Assembly: GCF_947242115.1 (NCBI RefSeq)
Contig: NC_074719.1
Coordinates: 43,674,384 to 43,738,383, forward strand
Origin: Biomphalaria glabrata
Lineage: Eukaryota > Mollusca > Gastropoda > Planorbidae
DNA length: 64,000 nt
Direction: 5' to 3'
This document shows positions 31,145 to 44,085 of this stretch, piece after piece. The position numbers were made by a program, and so were the translations under genes. The notes beneath the pieces are model-generated. The model was not told where the DNA came from and did no database searches. It was given only the letters and a program-made list of their open reading frames with translations. How positions within the stretch are numbered: the stretch's first letter is position 1; every line of letters starts with the position of its first letter.

Positions 31145-34100
31145 ATGTCTTTTGGAATGAAAACTCTATTATGCAAAGACTTGCATTCTTATTTGCGAAG
31201 TCTTCCTCCTACAGTTCTTGATCGGCTTTATTGTCACCCTGCAACATGCTTAGCAGTTTTTCGGTAAGCTCTGGACCGGTACTCTGGACCTGGTGCCCTG
31301 GGCTGGCTTAGGCTTAGAAATTAAGAAAAGTGTAGTCTGTAGATCTCTAGGGTGAAAGTCTATTTATAGATCTACGCTGTAGTCTAGAGTCTAAATCTAG
31401 ATCTTAAGTTTTTAGTCTTGTTCCAGGTGGAGTTTAATCATTAATAACAATACAAAGTGTATTACTAAACTAAGTCAATGTAGTACGACAGTACAGTCTG
31501 ACTGTAAATCTAGTCCTATAGTCCTAGTGTAGAATTCTAGAATCTAGATGTCAACTCTAATGTTGAACCCAATACCAGCAGGGTAACTGAGGGTAGACCC
31601 TGTAGGGTAGGTAGTGAAGCCGTGTGGGTTATTCATTGTCACAAATCAGTATCATTGTCACCGTTTCTAGATAGATTATAGATATACTGATATAGATCTA
31701 TAATCTATAGATTTTGAGATTCAATTTTGTACTGACAGCAAGCATAAAGCCAAAGGAATCTAAATATTATAATAGTAAATTACTTTGATTTATTTCTCTA
31801 CTGGGTAGTACTGTTTTAAAAAGATTTGTAGTGCCCCAAATTAAATATTATATATATATAAAAGATTATAATATAATTATTCATTCCAGGTTTCCAATTT
31901 TTACTAATAATAATATGCATCACCAAGATATTTTAACCAGGTCCATCTTTTAAGAGGTACAGTATAGTCTCCAGATTGACCCCTAAAACTTTCTTTCACC
32001 AAAGTTTTACCAACCTTAAAAATTTGATTATAAATTATATAAGAAACAGAAAATTCCTGTACACTAAGTTGACAGGTGGTTTTTTTTTGTATGTTTGTTC
32101 TTGGTACACTCCTTGTTACATATATATGGCTCCTTTTGTCTCAAAAGCAATGGATGTGCCCAAATGAGTCACTGGTTTTGGCTTAATCTTGAGATGGGGC
32201 AGAATCTGGTGTGGCCAATCAAGCCAATTCTAGAACGGCAGACTTTGCCACAATTCATACATGTGTATGCCTCTGATTTAGGGCTAAAAGACAGGGCAGC
32301 TTTCTTTTTTTCTCTCTTGATTAAGGCTGATTCAATTCTTTTGTTCTCAGCAAGGGTTGTCCCAGCGCGCACAGTCTGTCTCCATGCACTCCGGTCTTTG
32401 GCTAGATGTTTTCCCACATACTTTCGCTGATGCCTGTGGCTCTCATGTCTCGCTTGCAGACATCTTTATATGTTAGTCTTGGGCGGCCCTTGGGTCTGAC
32501 TCCTTCCACAAGCTCAGCATATAAGATATCTTTCGGGATTCTACCATCTGGCATGCGGGTGACATGTCCCAGCCAGCGTAATCTTCTTTGTGTCAGGAGA
32601 GCATACATGCTGTTCATATTGGCCATTGTTACATATGACTTAAGTATTTAATTTCTATGACTATTTGGGTACACTCTGACTAGTCTCTGCTCTAACATAA
32701 TGATATTGTGAAATTGCTTATTTCAGAGATATACCAGAACTTGCTCGTCACTATGTTATGAGACTTCTGTTTGTGGATCAGGCAGTAGCGCAGGCAGTGG
32801 TTCAGCAGTGGAGCACTGCTCCAGCAGAGTAAGATCAAAAGAAATATAATTTAATTTTTAATATCTATTTATGTAAATTATTAGTTGTAGAATTAAACAA
32901 ATTGTTAATCTACTATGGATTCGTTATAATTAAAAGTTGTATTGTTGTTTTACACAGAGAACAATTTGAAGCTGCTGCTGCGTTAGTGGAGCTTCGTGTT
33001 TGGTATGAGAAGCCACTTCCTGGGGGCATGCCTGGATGGCTTCTGAACCATATCTTTAGAACAAACCTGATGACTGCATTACTTGGAGGGTACTAATTTT
33101 TTTAGTTTATTATACCAATTTATTATCAATACCGGTACCTGATAATATCCTTTTATAATGTAGCACCTTGGTCATCAACTCATAGGTTTCAGATGTTGTT
33201 ATTGGCCCTTTGTATATGTTTTTTTTTTGGAGTTCATAGGTCAGTGAAATTTCATATAATGTAAAATCTTTTTTTTTCATATCCTTTTTCCTTCTCTCTT
33301 TCTCCCGATACTTTTAAAATGATTCTAATAAACTTTCATAGATTTTCTTATTAGTTAGAGAACTACTTCTGATTCTTTAACAATCTTTCATTATTTCATT
33401 ATGATATTGCTTTGAGATACTAAGTAAAGTATAGGCCATTTTAATGCTTGACTCTTTGACTCTATTACTTATTGATCAGTCTGATGTTAAATACAAATTT
33501 AATATTTCTCAAATGTTTGTTTTTTGTTAAGTAAGGTTTTATTTGTACTTAAATTTATTTTTTATTTTTCCTAAATCAGTGGAACACCTTGGATTGGTAA
33601 CAAAGATCTCACACCAGACAAATATACTAAAGACATTCCTTTCCTAGACAAATATGCTTTGGAGAGGTGGGAGGTAGGAAGTCTTATTCTTCAGAAAATA
33701 TATTTTTGTTTACATTTTAAGCTAGCAATGTTCTCACATATGGCCTTAAAACATGTCATGTGTACATACTTAACAATGTGTGTCTTAAATTTTAAAATAA
33801 ATGAAACTCTTTCAGTTATATACTAATTTGATTTGTATTATGTTAACAAATATATACATTTGAAGAATCTATGAATCAAGAATATTGTTTTCTTTAAACT
33901 TTAAAAATACTCATTTTTCCGTTGTGGTGGCTTATACACAAACTACTGCCCTGTTACTTTGACAAATTCTTTAAAAAACAATTTAAAAAATAGCACACTG
34001 TAGTTCCTATACTAAACAAGACATGATGAACTCTTTGCATAGGAAAACTTAAAAAACTGTTACTAGTGTACCAATGCATTATCCTGCTTTAGGACTGTCA

Positions 34101-37100
34101 GGTAAAAGACACACTCTACAGCAATAGGAGCTATTGGGTTAATAGCTTATTGGATATATTTTTGTAAACCTTGTGAAAAAGTTTGACAAAACTTTCTTAT
34201 TTTTTCTCCAATCTCAATTTTTTTTTAATGGATAGCAATTTAATTTATATTTCTAAAGTTGATTTGTAACTTAAAAGGAAAATGTTTTTATTCATACAAT
34301 TATTGTGCTGTCTATTTCAGTGTGTATTACACTTCATGGTAGGATCTAATGAAGGAACAGATGGAGTCAACAAAGATATTACAGATGTTTTGTTGTACAG
34401 TGGATTGATGAGAGTGTAAGTAAGCTAGAAAAATCTGTCATCATCAACAAACTTTATCTTTTCACACTTGTTTTTTCAATAAATTCTTTTAAACCAGATT
34501 CCAACCCATGTTTGGGTTCCAGAGTCAAATAAAAAATATCCATTTACTTCAATAATCAAGTCGAAAATGAGTTGAAATTAATATTCATGATATTCCAAGA
34601 AATGCAACGGCAATGACAGTTGGGGAAAATCACTTGAGCTACTATGTCTTTAAAAGTGAAAGTTAATTTTGAGATTGAAAAGTTTTTAGGTATTTCAAAT
34701 TGTTAACATTAGATTATCACTGTTAACATTAGATTATAATGATTTCTTAATACTTTTTATCTAGAGATGATGGGGAACCCTCCATTACTGCAGAAGGATT
34801 TCAGTTTTTGTTGCTTGATACATCCGCACAGGTTTGGTTCTTCCTTTTGCAGTATTTGGACACAGTTCAGGTAATGGAAACATTTCACTATTAATTTAAT
34901 CATGTGCATATTTATTTATTTTATATTCATAAATTGATTTATAGTGTGTTTTTTTTTTCATATTTGTTTGTGTGTTTTTATTGGGTTTTATGATTGAATA
35001 TTAATATCTTTTGGATCATGGGTTTGAATTCTAAAGAATTCTAGGATTTAAAAAAAAGATCTTGGGATGTTCTTGTGTATTTATGAGTACCAGTCATTTT
35101 AACCTGTTCATTTATGTGTTTAGTGTAATTTTGTTATATAGTTAATATATTAAAGCTCATAAAACTATCTTATTCTTTAGTAAGTAAAGTTCCCTTTCAG
35201 ACCTTGTGATCTATGGGGCAGATTATGTATAGGTCATCTGTTTCTATGACCCACAGTTAGACTGACCGCCTTTACTTTTCCCCAACTAATGTCAGGTACC
35301 CGTTTAAGCTGGGTGGACTTGAAGGTCTTCAACAGGATTAGAATCTGGGACTCTCAGTTCAGAAGCTAATGCTTTACCGCTCAGCCACTGCTACTCCATA
35401 CTTGATATATAAAAGCTCATAAAGCTATCTGATTCTTTAGGCCTTGACCTTTTCTTGTAACATCTTCAATGTTTTTGTTTTCAGACACGTGGAATGGATC
35501 TGGTTGAATGTTTAACTTTTCTCTTCCAACTGAGTTTCTCCACACTTGGCAAGGTATTGGATTCTAAGATACTCAATCTCTGTATATGCTGTTCTTTAAA
35601 GTTTGAGATTTTAATGTAAACTAAACTATTGACCAATACCTTAATGCTGATATTGTCCTCAGGACTATTGCACTGAAGGAATGAGTGAGAATCAACTGAG
35701 GTTTCTTCAACATCTTCGAGAGTTTGGTCTTGTTTACCAGAGGAAAGTGAGTAACACATTGGATCATTCTTCTTCAATTAAACTAGATTTTAAAAAATGG
35801 CAATGACTTTGATTCTAAAGATTAAGAATGAGTACAGTAATTCACATGACTTGGCAAACCCACTTGTGACCTGTATATTATTCTGCATCTCGTGCAGACA
35901 AGGCCGTTGTTTGTAAACAGTCTACTTAAGTTGTTTTTTTTGTCTTCTGTACCTGTATTCAACAATGGCTTTTCTTGGGGTCCCAAATGTTTGTCCCACC
36001 ACCTTTGTGAGAACTCTCCAACTGTCTCTTTCAGAGGCCTTCTGCTGCCAGCTATTTGATGTCAAAATGGTGTCTGAGCTGACCTTTATATCACTTACAG
36101 GGGTCATCTCTGTTACTCCTCCTTTAATCTTGCCAAAGAAGATCTCCTTTGGCATGCAGTCATCTCCCATGTGGAATAAGTGTCCCCACCCAGAGCAGAT
36201 GTTGAATGATAATTAGTGCTTCTATACTGTCCTCCAGCAGAAATTCATGTTATTTGTAGTGTATGTGTGGCTCTGAAACCTGGTGCTCTGTCGAAAGCAT
36301 TTAAGGCTCCTCCAATGCTTTCATCAAAGGAGCCCTCTCTCAATAATGGGCATATGCTGGCTACAAAGACTAGAGAGAAGACTGCATATATCAACAAACA
36401 AAACCTTGCTGTCATAAACTTTACTTTCTCATGCTATACTATAATGAACAAGCTTATTGAGTTATCCTCATTCATGCAGTTCATACATGCAGTTACATGT
36501 AAGCTTGGTGCATGTGTATCTGCTAGGCGATTCCATAAAGTTAAAGATTCACAGTTTATGACCAATCATTATTTCATATTATATTTTCTTCATCTTCCTC
36601 TTTCAATAACTTTTGTATTTTAGTGCTTCAGTTATGTTACATATGATGTTTATTCAATATAGAGTAAGAAAAACCTTTAAATTTTAGTTTTTTTGTAAGA
36701 GATTTTGCTAACCAACTTCTTGAATAATTTTTATGTTTCTGTTCAGCGCAAGTCACACCGCTACTACCCTACCAGGCTTGCTGTCAACATTGTGTCGGGC
36801 CTGTCAAAAACTAAAATCGACACACATAGGCCAGGTTTCATCGTGGTGGAGACCAATTACAGGGTCTATGCCTACACAGACTCTCCCTTACAGGTGGCGC
36901 TGTTAGCCTTGTTCTGTGAAATGTTGTACAGGTACGATCACGTTCGTTTGCATTTTGCAGTTTAAGTTTAGAAACATGAGATGCTAGTTTGTCATAGGCT
37001 TGGTTTTTAAACTCCAATAGTTGGGTTGAAATTTCACTTAAAATACAGTTTGTTTTGTTTTGTACAATTAGTTTAGTGAATGCTATAAAGAATTACTTTG

Positions 37101-40100
37101 TAAGTTTATTGTTTCAGTGGCCTCCTTCAGTCGTAGAACGACTATGGTTCATCTCGAACACTTTTTCACAAACAATATAAAGTTATGTTATTTAATTCAG
37201 ACAATATAACATCATGTTATTTAATTAAGACAATATAAAGTTATGTTATTTAATTCAGACAGTGTCTATCAAATAAAATGAAGACTATTTTAAAAGAGTT
37301 TACAAATAACAATTAAGAAAATTCATGTTTAAAAACTGCTTTCTATCAAAAATCTAAATTTGCAAACGCTAATGCCAACAGATTTCCTAACATGGTGGCT
37401 GCCAACTTATCTAGAGGAAGTGTAAGGGAAGCCCTGGCTAGAGGAATCACAGCTGATCAGGTATTCAGGGAACTGTTCCCTTTGGCCAAATCTAGTTTAC
37501 AGGACTGACAACTTTTGTCCAACCATTTCTTTTAACCCAATATTGCAGTGTGTTGTTTATGGTATGGCCCAAAGCTGTAGGATGCGTTACGATGTACAGT
37601 ATTTTTTTTGTTAAACTTTCCTAGAAGTGGAACTCATCGTGTCAAGTTTACAATGATATCCAGTAAAAACCAGATATGTTTAGCTATTTTGTTAATTTTT
37701 CATAATATTTTTAATTAAAGCGAAAGTGCAGATACTGCAGTGTATAAGGCCTACCTGGGAAATTGTGTCATTTAAAGCTTGTTTTTATTTTAAAGGTTTT
37801 AATATATTAGACAAGCTCTTTACAATTGGCTCATTCAACTCTTCAGATTATACATAGTTTAAATTAACCTTTTTAAGAAGATTTTTGTAATAAGCTTTCA
37901 TAAATGGATTTTTTAAAAATTTTATTGTAAACTTATCCATTGTTAACTGTAATATAATTGAAAGGATCATATTTTTTACATGACTATTAATGAAAAAGGT
38001 TTTACTGAAATGTGTTTGCCAAAAATGTTAAAAATAAATTCATTTATTCAAATATTGATCAGCTTTAAATGTTACATTTCTTTCAGATCATTCACTTCCT
38101 TCACAGCCATGCTCATCCAGAAATGTTGAAAAGGGTAATACACATTTTCAACTCTTTAAATGCTTATTTCTGAATGTGAAAAGTGTCATCTGTCCCTCTG
38201 TTTTAGTTTTGGTGTTCAACTGCTGGATTATATTTTCAATGTTTGTCTCTGACACCAGACGTTTTCTGGTAATATCTGTAGTTACTGGCGGGTCACCATT
38301 TTAGTAAAGATAGCACCACGAACCAGTTTGGCTTTTTTTTTTAGTTTGGTCTAAAAAAAACAACTGGCTAATGTGTTGTTAACTTACTTTGTCTAATAAT
38401 GAAGAAAGATATCAATAAAATTTATCTCTATTATTTTTTAATTCTTAAAGTGTTAATTATTGCTAAAATTGATCTATCTTTTAAATTCAATTATTTAATT
38501 CATTTATTTATATTTTTTAAGGCATTGATAAATACGTCTATATAATAAATAAAACCACCACATTCTACTATTCCCTGGCCACTAACATCACAAGGTAGGA
38601 CGCCTGCCTGTTAATGGTTACCCCACCTGTTAACACGGAAATTACAACATGGAAATAACACTTTTGTTTACCCTTCCCTACTCATTTGAACTTGAATCCT
38701 TTGCAGTGTTTCATTGCTTCATAAAAGCTGATAAGCATAGATCCCCTTCAAAACTTGTTACTGTCAACCAATGACGGCAAAGCATAATTATATCTTAAGC
38801 TGCCAGTGCTACTTTGAACTGATTTTTGTGTATAGTTGAAGCTGACTGTGTTTCTCTTGTATCCAGAACCCAGTGATCCCATCCACTGTGAAGGATCAGA
38901 TCAAACTCTGGGAACTGGAGCGTCACAGGTTCAAATTCAATGATGGGGTCATGTACAACCAGTTCCTGTCACAGGCAGACTTTGAATTGCTTAGAAATTA
39001 TGCTAAGGTAAGTCTTTAAGTCTTGTGATTGTTGTTATGTTTTTTAAATCATAAAACAAGATAAAGGTTATACTGGTATTGTATCAATAAATGTTGTGTG
39101 TTATGTTTACATAGGCTGGAAGGGAGGGAGTTAGTAAAAACAATTGGTCAATGTAAGTTTGATGTTATTTTCTTTCACATAGACCATCATTCTACAGAAG
39201 AGTGTTTCCCTCTCTTGTTCCCTTGACTCTTTTTTTTCTATTGTTATATGTCAGGTGTCTCAGTCAATAATAATAATAATAGCTCCCTGTTGATGGAAGA
39301 TGAGCACAATCTCATTTTCTATGAACTCTTAACCTTTTGAACCCGCCAGCCCGATTTATCGGTGTGTGCCACGTAGGACTATTCGACTTATAGTAAATGA
39401 CAATAATAGCGCACCCATGAGACTTGTATTTTTAAATGGTAAATTGATTTACAAAATGAAAAGACACTCTATTGTTTCAGGTACTCATAGTCTAATCCAA
39501 ATAAATAAACTTTGCATGAAGCAGGGAACTATATCCTCATTGATTCTAAGAAACAAACTAGATCTAGAAAACTGTTACAATGATAGTGAAATGGAGATTG
39601 ACTCAATGATAACCTAGATCTAGACAAAATTGGTACAGTTACAGTAAATGAAGACACTAGATCTACATCTATACCAGCACCAGGTTCATCGAAGGGATAC
39701 TAATAAATTTCTCTCAAAATAAAATAGTTCATTTAAAAGTTTTAATACCAGTAGTTTGTTTTTGAGCATGCTTGTGTAAAGTGTCATTTTTCCCCAGGAG
39801 CCTTGGACAATAGGAAACTAAGGGCAGGGAACTGCGAGGGTCCAAAGGGTTAAGATTTATGAAGTCCAATCTTTGCCTTGAAAATGTGACCACATAAAAG
39901 GCATGTTTCTGTTGCAGTTGGCCTGCTTTTTATTTTCTTTTTCGCTAATGGCTGTCCTCTTTACCTTGCGCCTTGGCTCTGTGCCCGGATGCCTTGATTA
40001 AGGTTAGGCATTTCCCAGTCATGAATGTTGATTGGGAGTATCTCTATATCTCTTGTGATGACCCCCTTGACATTGCTTTCCAATGCACAACTTCCCATAA

Positions 40101-40862
40101 TAATAACACTTGCGTGGTGGTAGTCCTACGGATTACATGACATCCTAGTTAGGACTATTTCCTGGTAATGTTGCATGTAGGATTTTGCAGTCTGGTATTG
40201 GGTCAGACCAATTCTGTCAGAATTCTATCAAAATAATGATGTGTAATTTAGAGGTATCAATGTTGTTTTTTTTTGGTTTTGGGAGTCTTATGAATTCTTT
40301 GGGGGGAGTTCATTTTCATCAAGAAACACCTGATGCATATAGACAAATTTTCATGTTGATATTTATTTTGTGTAACTTTACTTCTTCTTCTGTGATTTCA
40401 TTATTATGATGGAGTGCTCAGATAACTAATCCAATATTTGACATAAACTGCAGTCAGTTCTCTGTATAGTTTTTCACTAGCCTCAATTTTCGGCTTCGGA
40501 CTTTCACTTTTAAAAATCATCTGTTTGGCAAAACATGTAGGCTACAGCTGGTTCTCATGGTGACTTAAAATACTGCACCATTTTTTTCTATCTTCAGAAT
40601 TAAAGTTAATGCCATAATTTTTTACAAGATTTTTTAAATGCAGAGCACATTTATGAAAATAAATAATAATAACCAGTTTATTGCATATTTGTTTTGAATG
40701 AAAACATTTTTCTTCAATTTTAAGAAGTTACATATATTTCATCCGCAGGACACTGGCGTGTTAGTCTGGGAGATGCCAGAGAAGAGAGTTTTAATAGTCA
40801 CAAAGTCTGGACACGATGATGTCAAGAGGTTCTGGAAACGTTTGAAAGCGTCATCATCCTAA
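31145..40862 (+). CDS. GTF2H4: General transcription factor IIH subunit 4 (TFIIH p52, Tfb2)
   Basis: Thirteen coding exons: 31145-31263, 32727-32828, 32958-33089, 33580-33673, 34321-34415, 34765-34870, 35485-35553, 35663-35746, 36747-36931, 37382-37460, 38087-38134, 38867-39007, 40749-40862. All junctions are GT/AG and in phase; the sum is 1368 bases, 455 aa plus TAA (human protein 462 aa). p52 is a core TFIIH subunit that holds and stimulates the XPB helicase in transcription initiation and nucleotide excision repair. Strong matches to the human protein as I know it: [141 protein letters not shown], and the C-terminal [13 protein letters not shown] (the dimerisation end that contacts p8/TTDA). 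The first [13 protein letters not shown], gives a slightly shorter N-terminus. Introns host several transposon fragments. No disruption was seen. Confidence 0.97.
32165..32640 (-). mobile_element. LINE C-terminal end with zinc finger, in GTF2H4 intron 1
   Basis: On the minus strand it encodes [49 protein letters not shown], then (after a frame change) [14 protein letters not shown] and [20 protein letters not shown]. It is homologous to 62105-62770. It is antisense to the host gene, 87 bases before exon 2. Confidence 0.85.
35178..35400 (-). mobile_element. SINE1 (reverse) in GTF2H4 intron 6
   Basis: 'taagtaaagttccctttcag', 'gatctatggggcag', 'taatgtcaggtacccg' and 'ctttaccgctcagccactg' follow the SINE1 order. 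The middle (after 'gggtggactt') has a deletion. Confidence 0.85.
35934..36205 (-). mobile_element. LINE C-terminal remnant in GTF2H4 intron 8
   Basis: The minus strand encodes [48 protein letters not shown] and [16 protein letters not shown]. GHxxxM, the basic tail and the ER..WR block are typical of LINE C-termini. The family differs from the others here. Confidence 0.7.
37165..37265. repeat. Short tandem repeat, 3 units of ~35 bp, GTF2H4 intron 9
   Basis: 'acaatataaagttatgttat' plus 'ttaattcag' is repeated three times with small changes. Confidence 0.85.
39333..39849. mobile_element. piggyBac-like non-autonomous element in GTF2H4 intron 12
   Basis: TTAA at 39329-39332 and 39850-39853 flank ends CCTTTTGAACCCGC and (reverse complement) CCCTTTGGACCCTCGC. 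Inside, an 83-residue open frame (39366-39617) ends in an acidic [12 protein letters not shown], which may be the start of a piggyBac-type transposase, but it is too short and undistinctive to call a gene. Confidence 0.72.
40515..40585 (+). mobile_element. Trace of LINE zinc-finger tail, GTF2H4 intron 12
   Basis: 'ggcaaaacatgtaggctac' and 'gacttaaaatactgcacc' resemble the finger/UTR part of 6735-6980. Confidence 0.4.
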
Positions 40863-41092
40863 CCTACAGAACAACTATGTACATAACTTTGTAAATACTT
40901 AGGCTCCATTCAATTACATTCTTGCATTCAACTTGTCTTTGTTGCGTTTCTTTTTTTCTACAATGTTATATTAGTTTATGAAAAAAAACAACTCTTTCTT
41001 GTCAGCACTGAGGCTGAGAATTAGAAACTGATAAGTTTATTAGTGTGGCTAACAGTTTTAAATCCAGGTAATTGAGATGGCTAGTAATATCA

Positions 41093-41098
41093 AATAAA
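41093..41098 (+). promoter_or_regulatory. Candidate polyadenylation signal AATAAA of GTF2H4
   Basis: First plus-strand AATAAA after the GTF2H4 stop codon, 231 bases downstream. Confidence 0.5.
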
Positions 41099-41261
41099 AA
41101 TACTAAATCAAACATACAATTTTCATTATAAAAATGCTCATTTCCTTGGGCAGCTCATCTGTCTCTTGTAGGAAATGATGTGCAATTATTTCCAGAAGCC
41201 AAGAGGCCTAACAATGAAGGATGATCTCACCTTACAAACATTGAAAACAATTATTGTGCAG

Positions 41262-41355
41262 GTCCTGGCCACATGACACCCTCGTTAACTGTTGGCCACA
41301 GAAACAGATGACCTTTGCATCATCTGCCCTTTAGACAAGATTTTAAGGGGGAACT
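41262..41355 (+). mobile_element. SINE1 3' fragment
   Basis: 'ctggccacatgacaccctcg', 'gaaacagatgacctttgcat' and 'ctgccctttagac' are the SINE1 second half. A complete copy begins 17 bases later. Confidence 0.8.
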
Positions 41356-41371
41356 GTTATAAAAGCAAAAG

Positions 41372-41640
41372 GAGGCGCGATGGCTGAGCCGTGTAAAGCA
41401 CTTGGCTTCCGAACCGGTGTCCTGGTTCGAATCCTTTTGAAAACTGGGATTATTAATTTTGGGATCTTTGGGCGCCTCTGAGTCCACCCAGCTCTAATGG
41501 GTACCTGATGTTAGTTGGGGGAAAAGTAAAGGCAGTTGGTCATTGTGCTGGCCACATAACACCCTCGTAAAATGTAGGCCACAGAAACAGATGACTTTAC
41601 ATCATCTGCACTATAGACCACAAGGTCTGAAAGGAAAGGG
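41372..41640 (+). mobile_element. SINE1, forward, near complete
   Basis: The head GGCGCGATGGCTGAGCC with B box GGTTCGAATCC is followed by 'gggatctttgggcgcctctg', 'tctaatgggtacctgatg' and the tail 'gaccacaaggtctgaaagg'. Confidence 0.9.
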
Positions 41641-41689
41641 AAGTTATTTGAAAAAAAAAAACATGCTAACATTAATAGCTATTTAATCC

Positions 41690-41965
41690 ATCCCAGTGGC
41701 GCTACAGCCCATGGAGTGCCCAGGCTTGCTTTAGCACATCTCTCCATTCTGATCTATCCCAAGCTTTACGTCTCCATGGCCAGACTATTAGCTGTTATAG
41801 ATCTGCCTCTATGTCATCAAGCCCCAGTACTCGTGATCTGCCTTTTGGGGCGCCTGCCTTTTGTTTTTTGCCAGTGAACAATCTTTGCTCCTCTGTTCAC
41901 TGGCTTTCTTTCGAGGTGACCTGCCCGATGTAATCTGTTCCTTTTTATTTCTGCCATTTAATAGC
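41690..41965. repeat. Unassigned sequence of repeat character
   Basis: This block ('ggcgctacagcccatgg', 'ctccattctgatctatccc', 'gttcactggctttctttcg') is less AT-rich than its flanks. On the minus strand it suggests a decayed LINE C-terminus, but I could not define a family. Confidence 0.3.
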
Positions 41966-42662
41966 TATTAGTAATTTAATTTGCACAGTAGGCAGAGCCT
42001 ACTTCAACTTCTAGCTCTGTTGGCAAATAAATTGTTCGTTTGCTGACTTATATTCTCATTCATGTTTCATCAAGTAAATGTATGAACTGGTATTTCTTTT
42101 TTATTATAATCTTAGAAATTAAAAAAACAAACAATCAATGACAGAATGTTAACATTTAATTCTCAATAAATTATAAATTGAAAAACAAATTAATATTTGA
42201 GCATCCTTTGGCTCAGTTTGTATGATTCACATAACACAACAATGTAAAACATTATCAATAAATTATCATTATAAAAAATCAAAACAAAAAAAAAAAAGCA
42301 TTTTTTTTTTTGTCAAAGCATCCCTTGGCCTTAGACAGAAATATAATTTAATAAAAAAAAAAGTAACTTCAGTAAAGCATGTAACTGAAATAGTTCAACA
42401 TATTAACATCATTGGAAGGATTTATTCCGATCACATTCACACCAACTACCACGAGGTTTGCTAAAGAAACAGTCACAGCTATAATTATTTCATTTATAAA
42501 TAGAAGTTAAATTTTGCTTGAAACTTTAAAAAAAAAAAACAAGCGTACAAAACTGATACTCGGGAAAACAATTAAGAAAACAATTACTATTTGTGTGTGG
42601 GGATGGTGACTTAGGGGGATAACTTGTACAATGGATTACCTAGCTCTCGGTTTTCTCAAGCA

Positions 42663-42852
42663 CAGTGTTCCCCAAACTGTGTTCCACAGAACTCCAGTGT
42701 TCCGCGAGGCCTGAACAGGCGTTCAAACTACTTGAATAATAAACTAGTAGGCGTGAAAATAAACCTCTCTAAAAAAAAAATAAGCAAAGTGTTCCGCTAA
42801 ATGCTCAGAATGTGTGAAGTGTTCCGTCAGACAAAAAGTTTGGGAAACACTG
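42663..42852. mobile_element. hAT-like MITE, ~190 bp
   Basis: The ends CAGTGTTCCCCAAACT and (reverse complement) CAGTGTTTCCCAAACT match at 15 of 16 bases. Internal 'agtgttccg' motifs recur. The 8-bp flanks (CTCAAGCA / CACACCCA) agree only at 5 positions, so the insertion is old or the duplication has decayed. Confidence 0.75.
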
Positions 42853-43234
42853 CACACCCAAGTGATATCACTGAACAATAATGGAGTCCTTTAAATCATA
42901 ATAATAATTTCATTTCTATAGAGCTGATAGAAAACTTAATGTAGGCTCAAGGCACTATGAGGACATAAAAAAAAAGGAAATATTTGAAATGGAAAACTAA
43001 ATAAAATACTGGGTTCGAGTCTCGCAGTTTATCCTAGGTACAAAACAGAAATGTACAAAATACCCTGTTAACAGTTTGACCTTGCATGGTAACATGACAA
43101 TGTTTTGTTTAAGTAGCTTCATTTTAGTTTAGAAACATATTTATTTCAAGTTCATTCTGCTGACATTGTATGCAATAAAAACAGCAACTTACATTTCAAT
43201 TAGCTTTCAGTAAGAAATCATCTTTGCCTACATT

Positions 43235-43592
43235 ACATTAATTCTAGCAATGAAACTAAGATGCTATAGATAGATCCTAGGTGTCAATTATAAAGGCTGC
43301 ATCACAAATGAAAAAATTAGAGACAGGATTAGTACAGCCATTGGACCCCGTGATGACCTGCTAACCACTCTAAAAAACAACGTAAGCTCTATGGTCACAT
43401 CACAAGGTCATCAGGAATCGCAAAAGATGTCCTTCTGGGAACAGTACCAGGAAGAAGAGGAAGACAGACAAAGCCACAGGCCTGTCATTGAATGAAATTC
43501 AAAGCAAAGGAGAAGAATGGAGAAAGACAATTAACAGATCTTGTGTGGTACCCTAACGGTTCAACAGCCTAAGGGATAGGTGAATGTGAAGA
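43235..43592 (+). mobile_element. RTE-like LINE 3' end
   Basis: It encodes, in pieces, RCYR*ILGVNYKGCITNEKI, VLLGTVPGRRGRQ, ATGLSLNEIQS, EEWRKTINRSCVVP. The same C-terminus is seen at 26545 and 28660. It ends in a GGATAGGTGAATGTGAAGAC tandem. Confidence 0.8.
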
Positions 43593-43735
43593 CAGGGATA
43601 GGTGAATGTGAAGACAGGGATAGGTCAATGTGAAGACAGTTAAGACACCTTCCTTACCCATATCACAAAAATTCTTTCCAAGTACAATTAAGACACCTTC
43701 CTTACCCATATCACAAAAATTCTTTCCAAGTACAA
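43572..43735. repeat. Adjacent short tandem repeats (3x ~22 bp, then 2x ~51 bp)
   Basis: 'gataggtgaatgtgaagac' occurs three times from 43575. Then the block starting 'ttaagacaccttccttaccc' and ending 'tttccaagtaca' is present twice, from about 43638 and 43689. The first is the amplified LINE tail. Confidence 0.9.
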
Positions 43736-43989
43736 AATCTTTTGAATACTTTGTCATCCTATCACAACACGTTGACAACACTAACTTTAATTACGCACAC
43801 ACAAAAAAAGCTATCATGTTACTAGGGCCAATTCTGTTATAAAAAAAATAATATGTACAAACAGGAAAAGATTCTGTTATTTATACTTACAAGAAGATAT
43901 GAAGGTCCTTTTTACAGCTAATGTAAAAAAAAAAAATCCTAACACAAGTTCTTGCATATTAACTGTTCTGTAGTTTCTTCATGCTTATA

Positions 43990-44085
43990 CTATTAGGCAA
44001 AATATGTTGGTCGCAGCTGGGGATGTGTACCTACATGACAATCTTCAATTACTCATTAATCTTCGGACAAAGACAAGCCTTATAA
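43990..44085 (+). mobile_element. LINE zinc-finger tail remnant
   Basis: 'aggcaaaatatgttggtcgc', 'actcattaatcttcgga' and 'aagacaagccttat' match the end of 6735-6980. Confidence 0.55.

Noticed and set aside
35965-36623. Plus-strand open frames in GTF2H4 intron 8
   Set aside because: The first is antisense to a LINE C-terminus; the second is AT-rich intron without motif.
36747-36965. Stand-alone small plus-strand gene
   Set aside because: It is GTF2H4 exon 9 extended into the following intron.
42897-43060. Possible SINE2 relative ('tttctatagagctgat', 'gggttcgagtctcgc')
   Set aside because: A B-box-like string and a distant tail resemblance are present, but order and spacing do not match SINE2 well enough.
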